From contig OY759215.1 in assembly GCA_963662175.1 (NCBI GenBank), positions 18,899,079 to 18,963,078 of the forward strand: a stretch of 64,000 nucleotides of DNA, read 5' to 3'. This DNA is from Aradus depressus (Eukaryota > Arthropoda > Insecta > Hemiptera > Aradidae). The first letter of the stretch is position 1; every line of letters starts with the position of its first letter. Shown one piece after another: positions 10,431 to 21,490 of the stretch. The translations under genes and the position numbers were made by a program. Below the pieces are notes generated by a model. It searched no databases. It had not been told where the DNA came from and saw only the letters and a list, made by a program, of their open reading frames with translations.

Positions 10431-10934
10431 AAAGACCCTGAGAAGTGAGAAATGTCGCTGTTCCTAACTAAACTTGGAGGATAAATAACCCCGAGAACGC
10501 TGTCTTTCTCTACCTCAGTTCTCTCCTCTCCTCTCACCTCTCAGACTCGTTTCACTCAAATTTATCTTCATTTTTCTCAACCTATATGAACCTTTCTTGG
10601 GTTCATTTTGTTTGTATTATATTACTTTGCCGACGGTAGAGAAGCTAGATTGAACACTTTAGTATTTACAAAAATGTACGAGAAATCTTGGAGTAAAGCC
10701 ATTGATAATGGCACATCCTGAATTTTTTTTTGCCAGTATGTTTATGTTCAACTTTTTGCCCCTATGGACAATAATTTTAATGCCTGATTAATGAATTAAG
10801 GTATTTCTTCTTGTATTTCATAGGTATACATGATATTAAACATAAAGTAATTTTTGCTTTTATTTTTATTTTGTTGACAGAGGTCCTCCACCAATATCCA
10901 ATAACTTCTATAATAATTACTTTTATTTACTATT
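10431..10934. other. Intergenic, no gene
   Basis: Pyrimidine-rich ctct stretch near 10510-10545 and AT-rich remainder. No TE or gene recognised. Confidence 0.5.
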
Positions 10935-11380
10935 ACTTACCCAGCTATACGAAGTTATGAAACAGTCAACAATTCTATAAGGAGTTTTCAACGGAATTTT
11001 GTATTTTCCGACTTCCAGATTCCAAATATGTAAAAAAAAAGGTCTGTCTTCGTACACGATAACTCCCGATAGAATGAATGTATCAACACAAAATTTTATA
11101 TGTGAATCCAGAATCCTTTCACGACGACCTCTACTAAATTTCAGCCAAATCGACCGAAGTGAATGGGTTTAATGGGGGCTCAACTCAAAAACCCCATTAA
11201 CTTCAGATATAATGAAAGTATAGACATGTTGTTTCATACGTAAATTCAAAGCTCTATAAGGATGACACCTATTAATTTTCAGTGGGATCAGCCATAGGAA
11301 AGAGGAGGATCGGGAGGGGGAGGGGGGGGGATCAACTCAAAAATCCCAATAACTCTCAATGTAGTGAATATATTAACATT

Positions 11381-11855
11381 ACAGCGGTGGTCACAATCAT
11401 CGGATGGCCGAACGACCTATGCATATTTTCCCGAAATCCGGGTACGTCTGAACTCTACTTGGATACTGCCTGACCACTGGATGTCCCAGATACTATCAGG
11501 TCACGGAGATTTCAACTCCAAGCTGTTCTTCTTTAAGAGGAAGAACAACCCGAACTGTTCATGCGGCGGAGTCGAGACTGCGGAGCACGTGGTCCTCGAA
11601 TGTCCGCTGTACGACGGGCCTAGGGTGGAGTTGATACGCGGGACAGGATCGTATCTGGGACTCGACCTACGGCAGCTGGTGACGGAAATCGGCTACCCAA
11701 TGTTCAGCCGATTTGTCGCCTCCTGGCGGAGAAAGAAGCAAGCGTCATGGCCCTGCGCCGGGGAGGCCTGCAGTCGTCCCCGGCGCCCAAACGAACCACA
11801 ACTAGCGAACGCTCTACATTTATCCCGAGCTCTCTCGGCGCGCCAAGAAAATTAA
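11381..11855 (+). pseudogene. Non-LTR retrotransposon ORF2 C-terminus (R1/Jockey-like)
   Basis: The frame is open from the insertion point to a stop at 11853-11855; any Met upstream belongs to the flanking DNA. It encodes the region after the reverse transcriptase: a 'GRTTYAYFPEI' segment, 'LSGHGDFNSKLF', then a zinc-knuckle-like C-x-C-x7-H-x4-C (CSC...EHVVLEC), then 'PLYDGPR'. This arrangement is characteristic of R1/Jockey-type LINE proteins; assignment to R1 over Jockey is inference. All endonuclease and reverse transcriptase sequence is missing through 5' truncation, so the copy is dead on arrival. No in-frame stop inside, so insertion is fairly recent. Confidence 0.85.
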
Positions 11856-12049
11856 GGAGGGCCGGGAGTGATCACTGACCGTCGCAGATGGTCGGCAGCG
11901 GTCGCTCCTAGCCTACCACAGCAACATTTTATTTTATTATATAAATTTATTTGTTAATAAAATTGTTAGGCCCTTTTTTCCCCCGACGATTCGGCGATGG
12001 TCGTGGCCTCCACCGGAGGTCGGTTAACAAAAAAAAAAAAAAAATATAT
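11381..12049 (+). mobile_element. 5'-truncated LINE with 13-bp target duplication
   Basis: Bounded by exact copies of atatattaacatt at 11368-11380 and 12050-12062. It carries the C-terminal end of a non-LTR ORF2, a 3' UTR and an A-rich tail at about 12028-12044. Just before the tail, GGCCTCC (12005-12011), loop acc, GGAGGTC (12015-12021) form a 7-bp hairpin that recurs in the LINE end at 4369-4387, suggesting a recognition structure for the element's reverse transcriptase. GC content is visibly higher than that of the surroundings. Confidence 0.9.
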
Positions 12050-12345
12050 ATATATTAACATTAAATTCCATTTTGGAAGTCGAAACCCAATGAGGAGATA
12101 ACCTGTCAAATTTCAGCGATATCAGCCGAGACGATGGGGTTCAGGGTAGGGGGCTCACTTCAAATATCCTAATAACTGCCGATATATGAATTTATCGACA
12201 CAAAATTAAGAGGACAAAAGAGCTATTGAATATTAGCTCAAAAAATCGACTGGTTTCGAAGGGGAAGCGAAAATTTCATTAATAACACTTTCTGGGGAAG
12301 TACATTGCCGGTGATTCACCGACAATTTTTTTTTTATTTTTGGTA

Positions 12346-14241
12346 TCAGGGGATCGGAAAACATGAAATTACGGTCAAAACTCAACATCATTTTGAGCTT
12401 CGTATACGTATCTGGGGAGAAATAAGCCCTACTTTCTCTATACTAACTATGTATTATCGGAGAAGTAAATAAATGTTCACTAGAAAGCGTGATGAGCCTT
12501 CAATTATATTTGTCGAAATGTGAAATTTCGTTGAACCCCATGTTGACACGGTTAAGTAGAGTTGTGAACGGACGGATGAGTGAGAAGTGAAAAGGAAAAG
12601 AAAGTATGATATTTTCACTCCAAAAACAATGACGTTATCCAGAGATAACTTTTTCAATTTACACCCCCTGGAGGGATCCTTGCTAAAAGCACTCAGAATG
12701 AATTCAACCCCTGACCCCCCCCCCCCCCCCCCCCCACATCCTATAAATTCTACCTATCAGAAAACTTTTATGATCCTTCAGCCCTACATTTTTCCACCCT
12801 CCCGTCTGTTCTTTCCCTCTCTTCATATAATAACTCAACATTACACAGTTAGTTATGCTATCATAGGGGTTGGTTTTACGTTTTAAAACGTTCGCCAAGT
12901 AATTGCGCAAAGTTTCCGTCCATGTAAGACTTTAATTATTGTTTGGAGAAATGATGGCACTAACGGATCAATACCCAATGATTGATTTCTTATTCAATAT
13001 ATAACTAGAATCTTTTCCCCCTCCGAGTTCAGTAATTCCAGCCAACATCCTCCAGAAGCCGTGCAAGCCAGTGGAGAAGGTTAAGTTACTCTACAACCTG
13101 CGCTCGAGGAAAAGAGCCAGAAAGCCTCGGTGCCAACCCAACCCAAGGTGGTGCCAACCAACATCAGGCCCCAGACAGAGGCAGACCGAGAAGAGAGCCA
13201 CCCTCTAGTGATCAGTGCCGCTCCCCCGGCCTTCCAAGAATAGGGTTGTACAATGTACATGACTAGAGCCCGCATTTCGTGAAGTAAAAAAAAAAGTACA
13301 TTAAAACGTTCAATAAAATGGACAAAAAATGCAAAAATGTGCAACAAAAAATAAAATCCTGCCATTCACTGTTTTTCGGCGAAAAAAAAAAATTGAATCT
13401 AATTTGTAAATTAAATAACTCTTTTCTCAGTATAAAATTGGGTAGGATTTAAAAATAAGTCTATATAAAAAGCCTAAAGGAATTTATTTATACAATTTAT
13501 AAAAAATATTTTTTATACATTATATATATACATATTATATACTTTTTTTTTTCACCGCCATGTTTTAATTACAAAAGCATATATGTATAAATTTTTGATT
13601 AAAAAAATACTAAAGATATGTAAAATACAAAACAGTTCATCACATTACTCGAGGCCGGGAATTTGACTTCAATTATTAGGTAAGTCATAATATATAAATA
13701 CATTTCAAAACTATTGTCTGAAAACTGTGCCGTCTTTCGCTAAGTATGTGTTTTAGCTGGGATAACAATCTCTCGACGCTGTCACTTGTGATGGGGCATT
13801 ATTTTGTAGCTGCTTATAATATCAGGTTGTAGATCCAATCCAATATCTTCTCCATTTGAGATGGTCATATCCGGGATTTTTTCTCAAAACTGTTGTAAAT
13901 TTTTCAATTAACAAATGTATATATTTTCAAACTAACTCACAAATAAATTTTCCAATTACGACAAAATGTGTATATTTTGTGTAGTGAAAACCTAAAACGT
14001 GCAATTTGCCAAAAAAGTTTAAAACCTGCAATTTCGTTGGTTCTTATATAATAGTAATAGTAATAAATAAATAAATACCCCAGCATTTTTCAAGACTGAC
14101 TGCACTTCTCATGTAGCACCTCCTAATACCCAGGATGTCACAGAGGTATCACACTAAAGAGATTAATGACGGACATCTCGGCGGCTGTCCTTCAGATCTG
14201 ATACCAAACTAGTCATTACGACTGATCACAGAAAGCACTAA
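12346..14241. other. Intergenic, no gene; poly-C and GC-rich patch
   Basis: Holds a 21-base C run (12715-12735). At 13010-13230 there is a GC-richer patch whose plus frame includes KLLYNLRSRKRARKP, reminiscent of basic 'YNLRxR' tails of some LTR element proteins, but it soon meets stops. Near 13500-13560 it is TA-rich. Short family A/B words only. No gene supported. Confidence 0.45.
12715..12735. repeat. Poly-C tract, 21 bases
   Basis: Uninterrupted C run; frames reading as poly-Pro or poly-Gly across it are artefacts. Confidence 0.9.
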
Positions 14242-14450
14242 ATTGACTCCGATCACTGCTACGGAACTGCAAACCGAGATGTAACCTCTTCAAATCCGAA
14301 GAGAGAAAAAGCAATCTTCAAGTTGAACGAAAAGCTCAGAAGATTGGAGGATCGCTATTGGAAAACCTTTTCTCCAGTAGTTGGGAAACTGATCATCGAT
14401 TGGCAATTAACGGTGGAAAACCGATATCATCAGGTCTTCGTTTGGCCGAG
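14242..14450 (+). CDS. Weak candidate internal exon, unknown protein
   Basis: One frame stays open for 69 codons with non-repetitive, protein-like composition: acidic/basic residues in the first half (NPKREKAIFKLNEKLRRLED) and hydrophobic/aromatic residues later (WKTFSPVVGKLIIDW). It ends at ccgag followed by gtgaga, a fair 5' splice site at 14451. The upstream acceptor is unclear (a candidate ag lies near 14234). There is no ATG at the start, so it would be an internal exon. I do not recognise the protein. It could equally be a degraded TE frame; no neighbouring exon was found. Confidence 0.2.
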
Positions 14451-14452
14451 GT

Positions 14453-14945
14453 GAGAAAACTAATTTCAATTGTCTTACATTTTCTACTCAATTTTCCTTC
14501 TTCTTTGCATTTTCTACGCAACTTGCATTTTCTATTCAAATGAAGCATATGCCCTGATATTTAATGATTTTTTTCATCCCTCCTACAACAAATTAAATCC
14601 ACTCCCTCGTATAATATTGATATTCAAGATATTACGATATTTTTAATAACGAAAGTCTTTTGTAAGCTGACAAAGTGTTTTGAAAGAACAACAAGAAACC
14701 GGGAGTTTTAAGTGGCTCGAAGAGTCTTCCTTAGTCTTGAAGACCACTTAACGGATCACCAACACCCACAGTCTATAAGCAATTAATTCTGAGACACTCC
14801 GCCAATAGGATAAACAGATCTATCAATCTTCCATTTTGGTTGTTCGCATCAGGTTAAGTCACCTGCACCCTTCATAACCACCCCCAACAGTTCAACCATG
14901 AAGCTTCTAAAAGAAAAGAAGAACCAACAACAATAAAAAGAATTA
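14453..14945. other. Intergenic, no gene
   Basis: Contains a short tandem cattttctac-caattt-like repeat (14475-14540) and otherwise AT-rich unique-looking sequence. Confidence 0.5.
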
Positions 14946-14949
14946 AAAC

Positions 14950-15492
14950 AATTGTAGTAACACAACCTTTTTCGTTAGGACCCAACTGTTTTTGGGTAAA
15001 TCAAGGAAGCATCTAAAAATATGTGTTTGAAAAGTAGGTACATTTCAAAATGGTTTTCGGCATGTATCTCGAAAACCGGACGACCTGTGAAAAATAATAT
15101 CTCATATAAATTATGTATTTTAGTAATCACTACAACTATTACTCGAAAAGATTTTTGATTAGGTCATAAACGTAAAATGTAACTTGTAAAATCTAGTTTG
15201 GTCCCGGGGGAAAGTGGTCTCAAGTTTCGTTCGACTTCTGCCAAAATCTAATTAGGTCTAAATTAGAACATGTGATCCCTTCATTACAAATTTCAAGTTT
15301 ATAGCTACAATCGTTTTTTGCAGTAGAGAGCTCACAACTTTTCAATCACATATATATACACACACACAGACAGACATCATCACGAAAATGGTCAAAACGT
15401 ATTCAGGGGACCTCGAAAAGTGAAAATCAGTTGAAACCTCGATCTCGAATTTTCGCACGATTACAATACTTTCTTATACTATATGTATAAGA
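14950..15492 (-). repeat. Family B, reverse copy
   Basis: Reverse of 9146-9595: cccaactgtttttgggtaaatc, atggttttcggcatgtatctcg, aaaaccgg, a dinucleotide cacacaca patch near 15358-15368, then gacatcatcacgaaaatgg, gaccattttgac in reverse, and ending in cgcacgattacaatactttctt. It abuts the inverted-repeat element at 15508, as the forward copy abuts the one at 9598. Confidence 0.7.
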
Positions 15493-15507
15493 AGATTAAA
15501 AATAAAG

Positions 15508-15812
15508 TATATGTGATGTGACCATAACAAGATTTTCTTAATCCAACCACGTTTTAACAGATCATTCTCCCCTCCCCCTTTACCCTTTTAAATAGTATTA
15601 CTAATTGTAAACTTACTTGTAAGAAAGTAATTTGTTTGTATCAGCGATTTTCTCTGTTTTATTGTACAGCGTAATCTGACAGTGTTCTTATAAATGGCCT
15701 AAACCCCAGTAATGCCAGTAAAAAAAGAATTTGAGAAGAGGGAGTTTTCTGTAAAAGATTGGTTGGTATAATAAAGTCTGGCTTGTTATGGCCACATCAC
15801 ATGTATTCTTTC
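15508..15812. mobile_element. Inverted-repeat element (MITE-like), about 300 bp
   Basis: Left end tatgtgatgtgaccataacaa, right end ttgttatggccacatcacat, giving a terminal inverted repeat of about 20 bp with one or two mismatches. Internal words agtaatgccagta and gagaagagggag recur at 46075-46110 and 9680-9715. Non-autonomous Class II element. Confidence 0.7.
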
Positions 15813-16750
15813 TAAGCAATTATTTGTGATGTAAAAAAAAAAAAAAAATACACACATTTAAGTTACTAATAAAAAAAAATAATAATTATTATATTTATTT
15901 TTCTATAAAAAGCAATTTTCTTTTAAAACAAATGCATGTAGAAAACAAAACACGGCCATCAGCTCTTTTAAGTACCTATGTAGAGAGGAGCCGAGGTCTG
16001 AGTCAATGGAGACGGTCTGAGTGAAGATGGAGATTAGTGTTTAGGCTTAAGATGTAATGAACTAAATAGGAGTGAATTGATGGTGAAATTGATCCGCAAA
16101 GAAGGTAGTGTTGTTTGTTTATATGTACAGAATATATGCCCAGAAACATATAACTTAAATTTAAAGAATGGGCAAAAATATAAAACAGGAAATAAATTGA
16201 AATAGTTTTAAGGATTTAGTTTTTAAAATTTTTCTTTTGATTTTTGTTTGTTTCAATGTTTAGTTTTTTAATTTTATAATGTAGATGTAAAAAAATAAAC
16301 CCAAACTATTTGTTCTAGTAAATTCTATTCTATTAATTTTCCCTGTTGGCCCAGTAAGATAATTTGAAAACCTTTGGATTAGATTTATATTTTTGCAAAA
16401 TTTAGAAAACAAGATGGCATCTTTTTAGAAATCCAAATGAAAAGTTTGTTAATTTAATTTTTTTTTTAAATTACGTGCACTTTCTTAAAAATTGCACGTC
16501 TTGAACTTTTGATATTTTTTTAGGGCCCTTTTCGGAAATTAATGTAGAAATCAAAATTAAATAGAAGACCAGTTATAAAATGTCTACAGGAAATGTGTTA
16601 ATTTATTGTTTATATTATTACATATCATTATTTCATTATTATTTATATTTTTATTTATTTATAATTTCTTTAAGATTAACAATTTATATTCTATCATATA
16701 CTATAAAGTAATTTATACTTGTAACTTTGATATTACGTTTCGCCCCTGCC
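15813..16750. other. AT-rich intergenic, no gene
   Basis: A-run near 15834-15849, otherwise unassigned. The region around 16440-16700 is strongly AT-rich with no frame of interest. Confidence 0.5.
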
Positions 16751-16751
16751 T

Positions 16752-16888
16752 CCCAGTGATGTTTCTCAGAAGTCAGGTAAATTAGGTTGCATCCTCTGAG
16801 TTGCATTTGACAACAACTAAAAACTAAAGTTTAAAATGGGATGCCAATGTTGGAAACTTTTCGTCCCCCTGACTATCTACGCCACTGA
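16752..16888. repeat. Repeat D, copy 2
   Basis: Matches 10310-10430 almost base for base over about 110 bp. Its ends read ccagtgatgtttctcagaag...cctgac and gtcagg...cgccactg, so both ends begin CAGTG on their own strands, suggesting a small hAT-like non-autonomous element. No 8-bp target duplication is visible. Confidence 0.6.
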
Positions 16889-17354
16889 AAAAGGTGAGGA
16901 CCTCAACACTGAATTTTCGGACAATTTATGTAACAACCCCTCAACTAGATAGAGCTGGAGGTAAGATCCCGAGGGAGGTAGGCAGTGTACCTTGAGGACT
17001 GTGACACTTGCCAAATGACAGACAGGAGACAGTCCTCTGTCAAACCTCTGATTGGATGTAGAACCTCTGTTCGGTGGTCCCCACACCAAGTGACTCTGTT
17101 GTTTGTCAAGTCAGGCCCCTCGATTGGATTTGGGTCATGCAAACAATGTTGGTGGCCCCAAGATCATTTTCCACCTGGGGGTCCAACATGAGTTTTGAAG
17201 CAGGTCACGTGTAGGATACGATTTGAATTGAACAAATTTCTCGTTTTCTTCTTAATAATTCATAGTTCTCTCAGTTCTGCAGCTAGCTGGCAAGTAAATG
17301 CACTTTTTGTGTTTTTTATTTCCTTGAAATATTATATATATATATATAGCTGGA
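16889..17354. other. Intergenic; possible old LTR-element scrap
   Basis: A plus frame near 16985-17190 includes YLEDCDTCQM, which resembles the C-x2-C-Q half of a retroelement integrase zinc finger, but the expected His pair is not found upstream. The evidence is too thin to call. The segment ends in a TA-rich run (17331-17348). Confidence 0.35.
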
Positions 17355-17699
17355 GGGCGCCAGTAGCTCAGTGGTATGCGCGCTTAGCTTCTGAGCTCAA
17401 GGTCGTGGGTTCGTAGCCCGACCGAGGCCCTTAGTTTATTTTATCTGGGAGGTAAAATAAACTTAAGCACGCCGTCCTTCGGATGGGACGTTAAGCGATG
17501 GTCCCGAGCCTATACGATGTCAGGTACTCGTTAAATACCCCTACCCTAGATGAATAAAAATTTAAGGTAGGCAAAATTTAGGACTCCCACAGTAGAGTCG
17601 GGCTCATGTCCACCAGAGTGACGAAAGAGCGCTCTGGTAGTAGGCGATATGATCTCGTAGTTAAGGCCCGGGCATGAGTCATAAAACCTAACATAACCT
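17355..17699 (+). mobile_element. tRNA-derived SINE, near full length
   Basis: Head ggcgccagtagctcagtgg, B-box-like gttcgtagcccg, full body and the tail cataaaacctaacataacc. Differs from the 6390 copy at scattered positions (for example cag for cgg in the head). No clear target duplication; the flanks are both family A-like, so it may have landed in an A copy. Confidence 0.88.
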
Positions 17700-17960
17700 C
17701 AACAAGACTTTTTATATTTAAATCCAAAACACTATAAGAATGATACCTATCGATTTTCAAACAAATCGACCAAAGGAAAGTGGGATGTCACAGGAGGGGG
17801 TGCAACTCATTAACCCTAAAAATTAATTTTTTGAAACAAATTTTAATATTCGAAAAATTAGTCTGTTAATGATTTTTAGCAAAAATGGCGATATTTGGCG
17901 TTAGGGGGAGCAAAACGTTGATTAATTCATGCTGATGAAGTACGTTGAGGAGATTTGTCT
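17700..17960 (+). repeat. Family A fragment
   Basis: aaatccaaaacactataagaatgatacctatcgattttc, aatcgaccaaagg, then a shortened end with ttgattaattcatgctgatgaagtac. It is probably continuous with the region left of the SINE. Confidence 0.6.
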
Positions 17961-18670
17961 ATTTCAAAATTTCTCAAATATAATCTTGAATCTACAAAAA
18001 ATGGGTTTAAGTAAAAACTAATACCATTAAACTGTGCTAAATAAAATCGATAAAAGCTTTTATCCCCATTAAAAGAAACGAGCAAAGAGATCAGTGGGTG
18101 GAGTGCCTTGAGCTAAATGGATTTCAGACAATAGCTTTCAAAAGAAGGCCCCTTAGTTTATTATTATTATTATAATCAGTATTAAATTCAGACTTCTGAC
18201 ACTAACCATCTAGAAGAATATTAAATATTGTAATATTCAAACTTTCATTGAAAGGAAAATAAATTTTATTCTGAGACTGAGGTTCCCTAACAATAAATGA
18301 CACGAATGTCATAAAGAAAGAAACTATAAATTAAAATATCAATTAGACCTAAGAAGAACAAAAAAAGTTATATTAGTGCTACTGTGTAAAATTGAGTATA
18401 AGGATTAATAAAAATATAAATAGAGAAAAAATAAATAAATGATTAAATAAAGACTTTAACTAAATGGAGAATAGATATAAAGTATATAGATGATATGTAC
18501 CATTCTATTTGTAAATATCCAGTTTTTTCAAGCATTAGAAAACAATTTTTTCGTAACTCAGGAGATGCAAATAAAATAATTAATGAACTAGTAACCTCTC
18601 AGACAGTCCAGCAGTTGTATAAATATTATAACTACATTTCTCTTATTGCCAAATTAAGAAATATTTTATT
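17961..18670. other. Intergenic; dispersed AT-rich repeat
   Basis: aaataaattttattctgagactgaggttccctaacaataaa near 18259-18300 resembles 61796-61845 (ttttattctggaaccgaggccccctg), so it is a dispersed repeat, perhaps a LINE 3' end in reverse. No gene. Confidence 0.45.
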
Positions 18671-18712
18671 TTTATTTTACATTATTATATATATATAATA
18701 ATGTAAAATAAA
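18671..18712. repeat. Perfect 42-bp palindrome
   Basis: The segment equals its own reverse complement over all 42 bases (arms of tttattttacattattatat type, centre tatata). Could extrude a cruciform; function unknown. Confidence 0.9.
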
Positions 18713-20035
18713 TTATTATATAAATATTTTATATTATTTTGCTAACATATATATTATTAATATTCTTGTAATTATATTTAATTATCCATTTTATTTTATT
18801 TTCTTTCTGTGATGTATAAATCAATTTTTACGATTATATAATTTCAGTATGAACACAACCCCTATTATAACGTTGATTCTTATACTATAAATATTATAGA
18901 GAGAGAGAGAGAGAATTATTATATACCACATACCTTGTGATAGATTCTTATGAAAATAGGAAGCTAACTACGAACGAAGTGCAAATAGAGGCTTTCATTT
19001 TAGCCTTGTTGCTACAGTAGAGGCCACAAGTTAATCTAATTGTGAGAACCCCATCCCTTCCATAAGCTTTATACTATACCTTACGTTGATTGATTCGAAG
19101 TATTCGAAATAAACTTAAGATTCTCCTGAATTTGAAGAAAAGGTGGGGGATAGGGGTGTGTACTCATGACCGCCCAGCGATATCGTCGAGGATCTTCTGA
19201 TCATCGCACGGCTTGACTCCTTGAATTTGTGGACTCTGGTATAACAGCTGATGATTTCTTTTTTTTTTTTATTCTTAATTATATTTATTCAACTATATTA
19301 CTCGCCGTTGCCGAAGTTGGGTCTCCCAATCTACCTTATCGGCGTTTCCCGAGCTTTCTCGGATCAAGACATCTATGTTTCATGGCTGCGTTGCGCCGAG
19401 GATGGTCGCAGGTGGGCCGTGTTACAGCACCCATACAGGAACCAAGTTATACTGCCTTATTTACCTTCCGGCAGGTTGGTTGGCCGTCAGCAGCTGGTGA
19501 CTGCCTTCGTCAGGTATTCAGGTATCCTTCCTTAATGATATTTATTGTTACTAACGGACTCAACTGGGAAGACAGACCCGTGTCCTAAGGAAGAGATTAG
19601 CTTGAACAGGAACCAAGATTAGGAGGAAGACAAACGAGAGAATCATTTCACCAGTCAGCTGGATATGGTGCAAGTCTAACGCAGCATCTATCACTGAACA
19701 CTCTCACAATTCAACATTTCAGAGAAATTCCTCAAACTATAACTGACAAGTTCAATTTATCTCGTACAAGTATTCCTATAGCGCGCATTCGCACCGTGGA
19801 TTCGTATTAATAAGACATCCATTAATTCGAGAAAATTAAAGGGTAACAAAATAATAATGTTGTAAATACATATTTTGAGTCCACATTTACAGACATAGAC
19901 CTTATATTATTTTTTACTTTGGCCCAAAACTGGATTTTCAAGTTTAAGACCGTCATCAAGCAGACGATGTCGGTTACCGTCTCCTAGTGCCAATGGCTTG
20001 GGCAAGGAGAATGGAAGAGCCAAAATGTATCACCT
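18713..20035. other. Intergenic, no gene
   Basis: A (GA)n microsatellite lies at about 18899-18914. A GC-richer segment at 19150-19600 has two overlapping plus frames (including a run of plausible residues LGLPIYLIGVSRAFSDQD) that I do not recognise; T-runs precede them. No RNA gene. An isolated A-terminal word lies at 20070-20103. Confidence 0.4.
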
Positions 20036-20039
20036 TCGT

Positions 20040-20580
20040 CATTCTCAGAGCAATAACTTTATTGATATTCTAGGGAAGTACATTGCCAGTGATTCACCGA
20101 ATACTTTGTATTTTTGTGTTTCCATCTTCACCATTAACTGGAGAAATACCGTCCCATAAGGACTTATTGGATATTGGTTTATTGGTTTTCATAAAAATAA
20201 CAAAAATTGTCAGACACGATTTATATTGAAAGTTATTTTTATAATTATTTATCACACCATCTCATGTTTGTCAAGTCTTTCTAAATATTTATTTTTAATT
20301 ATTGGAAATGGAAATAGATTAATTGGTGTGAATTTTAATAATTGAATTTAGAAATTTCCAAAGATAAATGAATTTTACACCGACCAGAAAATTTTGATTG
20401 GAATGAAAAATAAATCCCCGGCAATGTACTTCCCCAGAACGAATATTTAAATTAACATTTCACTCCCCCCCTCCCCCTTACATATGGGGCTTCTAAATAC
20501 TTACTACCCCCCCCCCCCCCCCCCTTCTCCGATCCCTCCCTCTACACTTCGGACGATTTCGCAAACTAATACAGTCCTTA
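20040..20580. repeat. Family A pieces and poly-C run
   Basis: The family A terminus ctagggaagtacattgccagtgattcaccga lies near 20068-20100; an inverted A end with ggcaatgtacttccccag begins near 20419 and runs to about 20580 with an 18-base C run (20507-20524) where family A is normally G/C-rich. The middle (20105-20390) is AT-rich and unassigned. Confidence 0.55.
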
Positions 20581-20868
20581 TAGGGTTTTGACTTGGGATC
20601 CTATGGTTTCGGTTGTATTGGGAATAGCATTGCTGCCCAAAAAAAACTGTGAAATGCATATCAATTATTACCTACTGACAACCGCCATATGTCAGGAATA
20701 TGTTGCCAAGTTGTAGAAAGTCAGGTAGCTACAATAAAGCCATACAGAAGGCACTTCTGGGAGAATTATAAAACATTTTATCATACATGTAGGATTTGGG
20801 TACAGGTTAAATGAGAACTTAGAGTAGAGCAACAGATATATTTATTTGGACAACACCCTTATTACAAA
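20581..20868. other. Short intergenic stretch
   Basis: No frame, RNA or TE recognised; it leads into the motif cluster. Confidence 0.4.
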
Positions 20869-21215
20869 ACCGCGTGGTAACGAACACAAAGTCAGTTGTT
20901 CAATAATAAGTCCCATACCGCGTGGGAACTACACAAGTCACTCACTTACTGTGCTTGGTAACAGACGACTCACTTTATACCCGCGTGGTAATAAACAACT
21001 CACTTCCGCATGGTAACTAACGACTCACCTTATACTCGCGTGGTAATAAGGACGAATCCATTCCGAACACCGCGTGCTGGCTCGACCCAGACTCTCAGTC
21101 CACCCCGCGTGGCGACCAACTGGTCCCTCTCGTTGTTAAGAGACGACTCACTTTATACCCGCGTGGTAACAGCCAACTCAACCAACTCAGTCCACCCCGC
21201 GTGGTGCCCAACTGC
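20869..21215 (+). repeat. Cluster of CCGCGTGG(TAAC) motifs
   Basis: About nine copies of a CCGCGTGG word, most followed by TAAC, occur at irregular 25-50-bp spacing: near 20871, 20920, 20982, 21006 (CCGCATGG), 21038, 21070, 21105, 21159 and 21197. Between them a cgactcacttta(ta) word repeats. The cluster is GC-rich in an AT-rich setting. It may be the tandem leader or promoter region of a TE, or a cluster of protein-binding sites. Confidence 0.7.
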
Positions 21216-21490
21216 TTACTGCCTCATGTAGTTCAAGAGTCCCGCCGACTCCTATCGATTGTCTCGGCGTGTTCCCGAATTCACCCACACTCAACTCGCG
21301 TCTTAACAATACATACTCTATTTATATTATTGTTTTTTGTATTAATTTATTTTTTAGTGTTTATTTATTCATTTTTTATTTTATTTTTTGTGTGTCCGAC
21401 ACCAAGATTCAATAACTGTTTACGTATGTAATTTATACGTTATCTTGATTTTATATTCATTTTAAATTATGTTTTTTAATTTATTTTACC
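21216..21490. other. Sequence between motif cluster and hammerhead-like tail
   Basis: T-rich region (21305-21390) without a convincing frame. It could be part of the same element as the motif cluster and the following hammerhead-like tail. Confidence 0.35.

Larger units (their letters stand above)
10935..12345 (+). repeat. Family A, near-complete copy split by a LINE
   Basis: Starts with cccagctatacgaag, ttttccgacttccagattcc and cgataactcccgatagaatgaatg, passes through internal units (10,9xx-11,36x), is interrupted by the LINE at 11381-12049, and resumes at 12063 with aaattccattttgg, ending in gggg-aagtacattgccggtgattcaccgac near 12330. Removing the LINE and one duplication restores an uninterrupted family A unit, so A was here first. 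Confidence 0.8.

Noticed and set aside
16985..17191. Integrase zinc finger from CDTCQ
   Set aside because: Only the C-x2-C-Q half is visible; the His pair and downstream core are absent, so it may be chance.
18897..18914. (GA)n as a regulatory GAGA site
   Set aside because: Simple microsatellite without any nearby promoter or gene.
19229..19588. Overlapping plus frames of 94 and 119 codons in a GC-richer patch
   Set aside because: Two frames overlap, each begins in a T-run, and neither shows a recognisable domain. Could be an old TE scrap.
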